7,597 nt of DNA from Syntrophopropionicum sp964397525 (lineage in GTDB: Bacteria; Bacillota; Desulfotomaculia; Desulfotomaculales; Pelotomaculaceae), in NCBI GenBank assembly GCA_964397525.1, contig CAYNIY010000068.1, positions 1 through 7,597 of the forward strand, in the 5' to 3' direction. Position 1 is the stretch's first letter. Each line of letters begins with the position of its first letter. Positions 6,836 to 7,597 of the stretch are shown here, piece after piece. A program made the position numbers and the translations under genes. The notes under the pieces are model-generated. The model did not search any database. It was not told the DNA's origin and saw only the letters and a program-made list of their open reading frames with translations.

Positions 6836-7075
6836 TGCACACACCAAATGACATCGGATTTCTACTACAAAGATAGGGTCCGGTCAGAACTAATTTCTGG
6901 GTTGGCATGACCGGAGCCGGTGTGCCTTTGCCCTCTTGAAATACAGATAGATTGGACCAAAATGCAAATATTAGGCCTACAACAGCTAAGGGCCTAAAGG
7001 AATCATGGCAGCAAGCCGCTGTTTCTCAGTGTATTTTTTCTTGGCCCATTCAATAAAAATGTTCTGCTTAATTGT
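6836..7075 (-). pseudogene. Decayed isoprenylcysteine carboxyl methyltransferase (ICMT)-like gene fragment
   Basis: Two minus-strand frames together match the N-terminal half of ICMT/phospholipid-methyltransferase-like membrane proteins. From about 7069 down to 6989 one frame reads KQNIFIEWAKKKY then TEKQRLAAMIPLG and hits TAG at 6988-6986. From about 6992 to 6836 another frame reads PLAVVGLIFAFWSNLSVF, then GKGTPAP, KLVLTGPY and SRNPMSFGV. GKGTPAP, GPY and RNPM are hallmark motifs of this family, in the right order. Between the two parts a full-length relative would have several tens more residues of membrane segment, so a deletion with frameshift is likely. After SFGV the similarity stops; the C-terminal cofactor-binding and catalytic half is missing. 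No ATG, GTG or TTG start precedes the first part in frame; a TGA stands at 7081-7079. The gene is therefore a non-functional relic. Confidence 0.75.
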
Positions 7076-7149
7076 CTTTCACTTCCAGCTCCCGGTAATG
7101 CTTCTGGTTCTGATATCATCGCCTTCGCTGTCTGTCGAAATTACTGTGT

Positions 7150-7174
7150 GGACAAGGGACCTGTCCCTTCGTCC
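7150..7174. repeat. AAGGGAC/GTCCCTT hairpin
   Basis: AAGGGAC at 7154-7160 pairs with GTCCCTT at 7163-7169 around a 2-base loop, extended by GGAC 7150-7153 with GTCC 7171-7174 across a one-base bulge (11 bp in all). It lies 18 bases downstream of the DUF1801 gene's stop codon, but no T tract follows on the minus strand. Such GGGAC...GTCCC palindromes recur in intergenic DNA of many Clostridia, by recollection; it is better called a repeat than a terminator. Confidence 0.5.
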
Positions 7175-7191
7175 CACCTTATAAACAAATA

Positions 7192-7596
7192 TCAATCCCT
7201 TTTATTAATTTCTTTCCAGTTTTCTTTAAAATAAGGCAGCTTTTCGACAGCCTTTTGTATTAAAGACCGTATTTCCACTTCATCAATGCTGTCAAAACTA
7301 TCATATTCAATCTTTCTTAAAAACTTGCTGGTACCGGCAATCAAACTATTTTTCTCGTCACGCAATAATCCACCAAAATGAAATATCAACGAGACATTGT
7401 TTTTCAAAATCTGGACCGCACAAATCCAGTGATGAAAATCATTGTTTATCGTGAAAGTTGGCTTTCCCCATTTTATTGCTGCCGTCATACCCTGGTGACT
7501 GAGAATAATTTCCGTAATTTTGGCAGCAATTTTTTGCAGGATTTCTGGTTTTTGCTCAAAGTATGCCTTTATCTCTTTACAATAATATTCGTTCAC
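7192..7596 (-). CDS. DUF1801 (YdhG-like) domain protein
   Basis: 134 codons from a GTG at 7594-7596 to TGA at 7192. The sequence has helices at the N-terminus, then AAIKWGKPTFTINN, a WICAVQILKNNVSLIFHFGG strand pair, GTSKFLRKIEY and an (I/V)xxLIQKAV helix. This order matches DUF1801/YdhG-like small cytoplasmic proteins, whose biochemical role is not established. Length is normal for the family. The GTG is one base from the window edge, so its ribosome binding site cannot be seen and the true start might lie upstream. The gene points towards the methyltransferase relic, and no clear terminator separates them. Confidence 0.75.
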   Translation of the reverse strand: MNEYYCKEIKAYFEQKPEILQKIAAKITEIILSHQGMTAAIKWGKPTFTINNDFHHWICAVQILKNNVSLIFHFGGLLRDEKNSLIAGTSKFLRKIEYDSFDSIDEVEIRSLIQKAVEKLPYFKENWKEINKRD

Positions 7597-7597
7597 C

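Noticed and set aside
6693..6908. A 71-codon minus-strand gene starting at the ATG at 6908
   Set aside because: The ATG is an internal methionine of the ICMT-like fragment (between GKGTPAPV and PTQKLVL). After RNPMSFGV the frame is meaningless and overlaps the regulator gene's end, so it is part of a relic and not a small gene.

Overview
The window looks like part of a moderately GC-rich Firmicutes chromosome, probably a Clostridia-type bacterium. This is inferred from a secreted protein with three C-terminal SLH domains and a cadherin-like domain, strong GGAGG-type ribosome binding sites in front of GTG and TTG starts, and palindromic intergenic repeats. No rRNA, tRNA, CRISPR array or intact mobile element is visible.

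Layout. Positions 1-178 (minus) hold the first 59 codons of an M20-type peptidase related to PepT/YqjE, with a clear ribosome binding site. Positions 197-688 carry no gene. They contain at least four short hairpins that share one design (8-base arms, 2-base loop) and a separate dispersed-repeat-like block. A terminator-like hairpin lies at 689-723. From 799 to 5088 (minus) runs one large gene for a cell-wall-anchored surface protein of about 1429 residues: signal peptide, LamG-like domain, an eight-unit glycine-rich array, Ig-like domains, a cadherin-like domain, a Gly/Ser linker and three SLH domains. Divergent from it, 5260-6801 (plus) encodes a 513-residue protein with an N-terminal Xre-like helix-turn-helix and a long C-terminal region of unknown function. 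The divergent intergenic region contains a good SigA-type promoter for the regulator gene, a 21-bp near-perfect palindrome abutting it, and a third copy of the half-site.

Positions 6802-7191 hold no intact gene. They contain a decayed fragment of an isoprenylcysteine carboxyl methyltransferase (ICMT)-like gene on the minus strand, split between two frames and lacking its C-terminal half, with AAGGGACC palindromes on both sides. At the right edge, 7192-7596 (minus) is a DUF1801/YdhG-like protein.

The main functional idea is that the HTH protein and the surface protein form a divergent regulator-target pair controlled through the shared palindrome. The arrangement is seen in the sequence; the regulatory link is inference. 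The C-terminal part of the HTH protein is the least explained protein sequence here.
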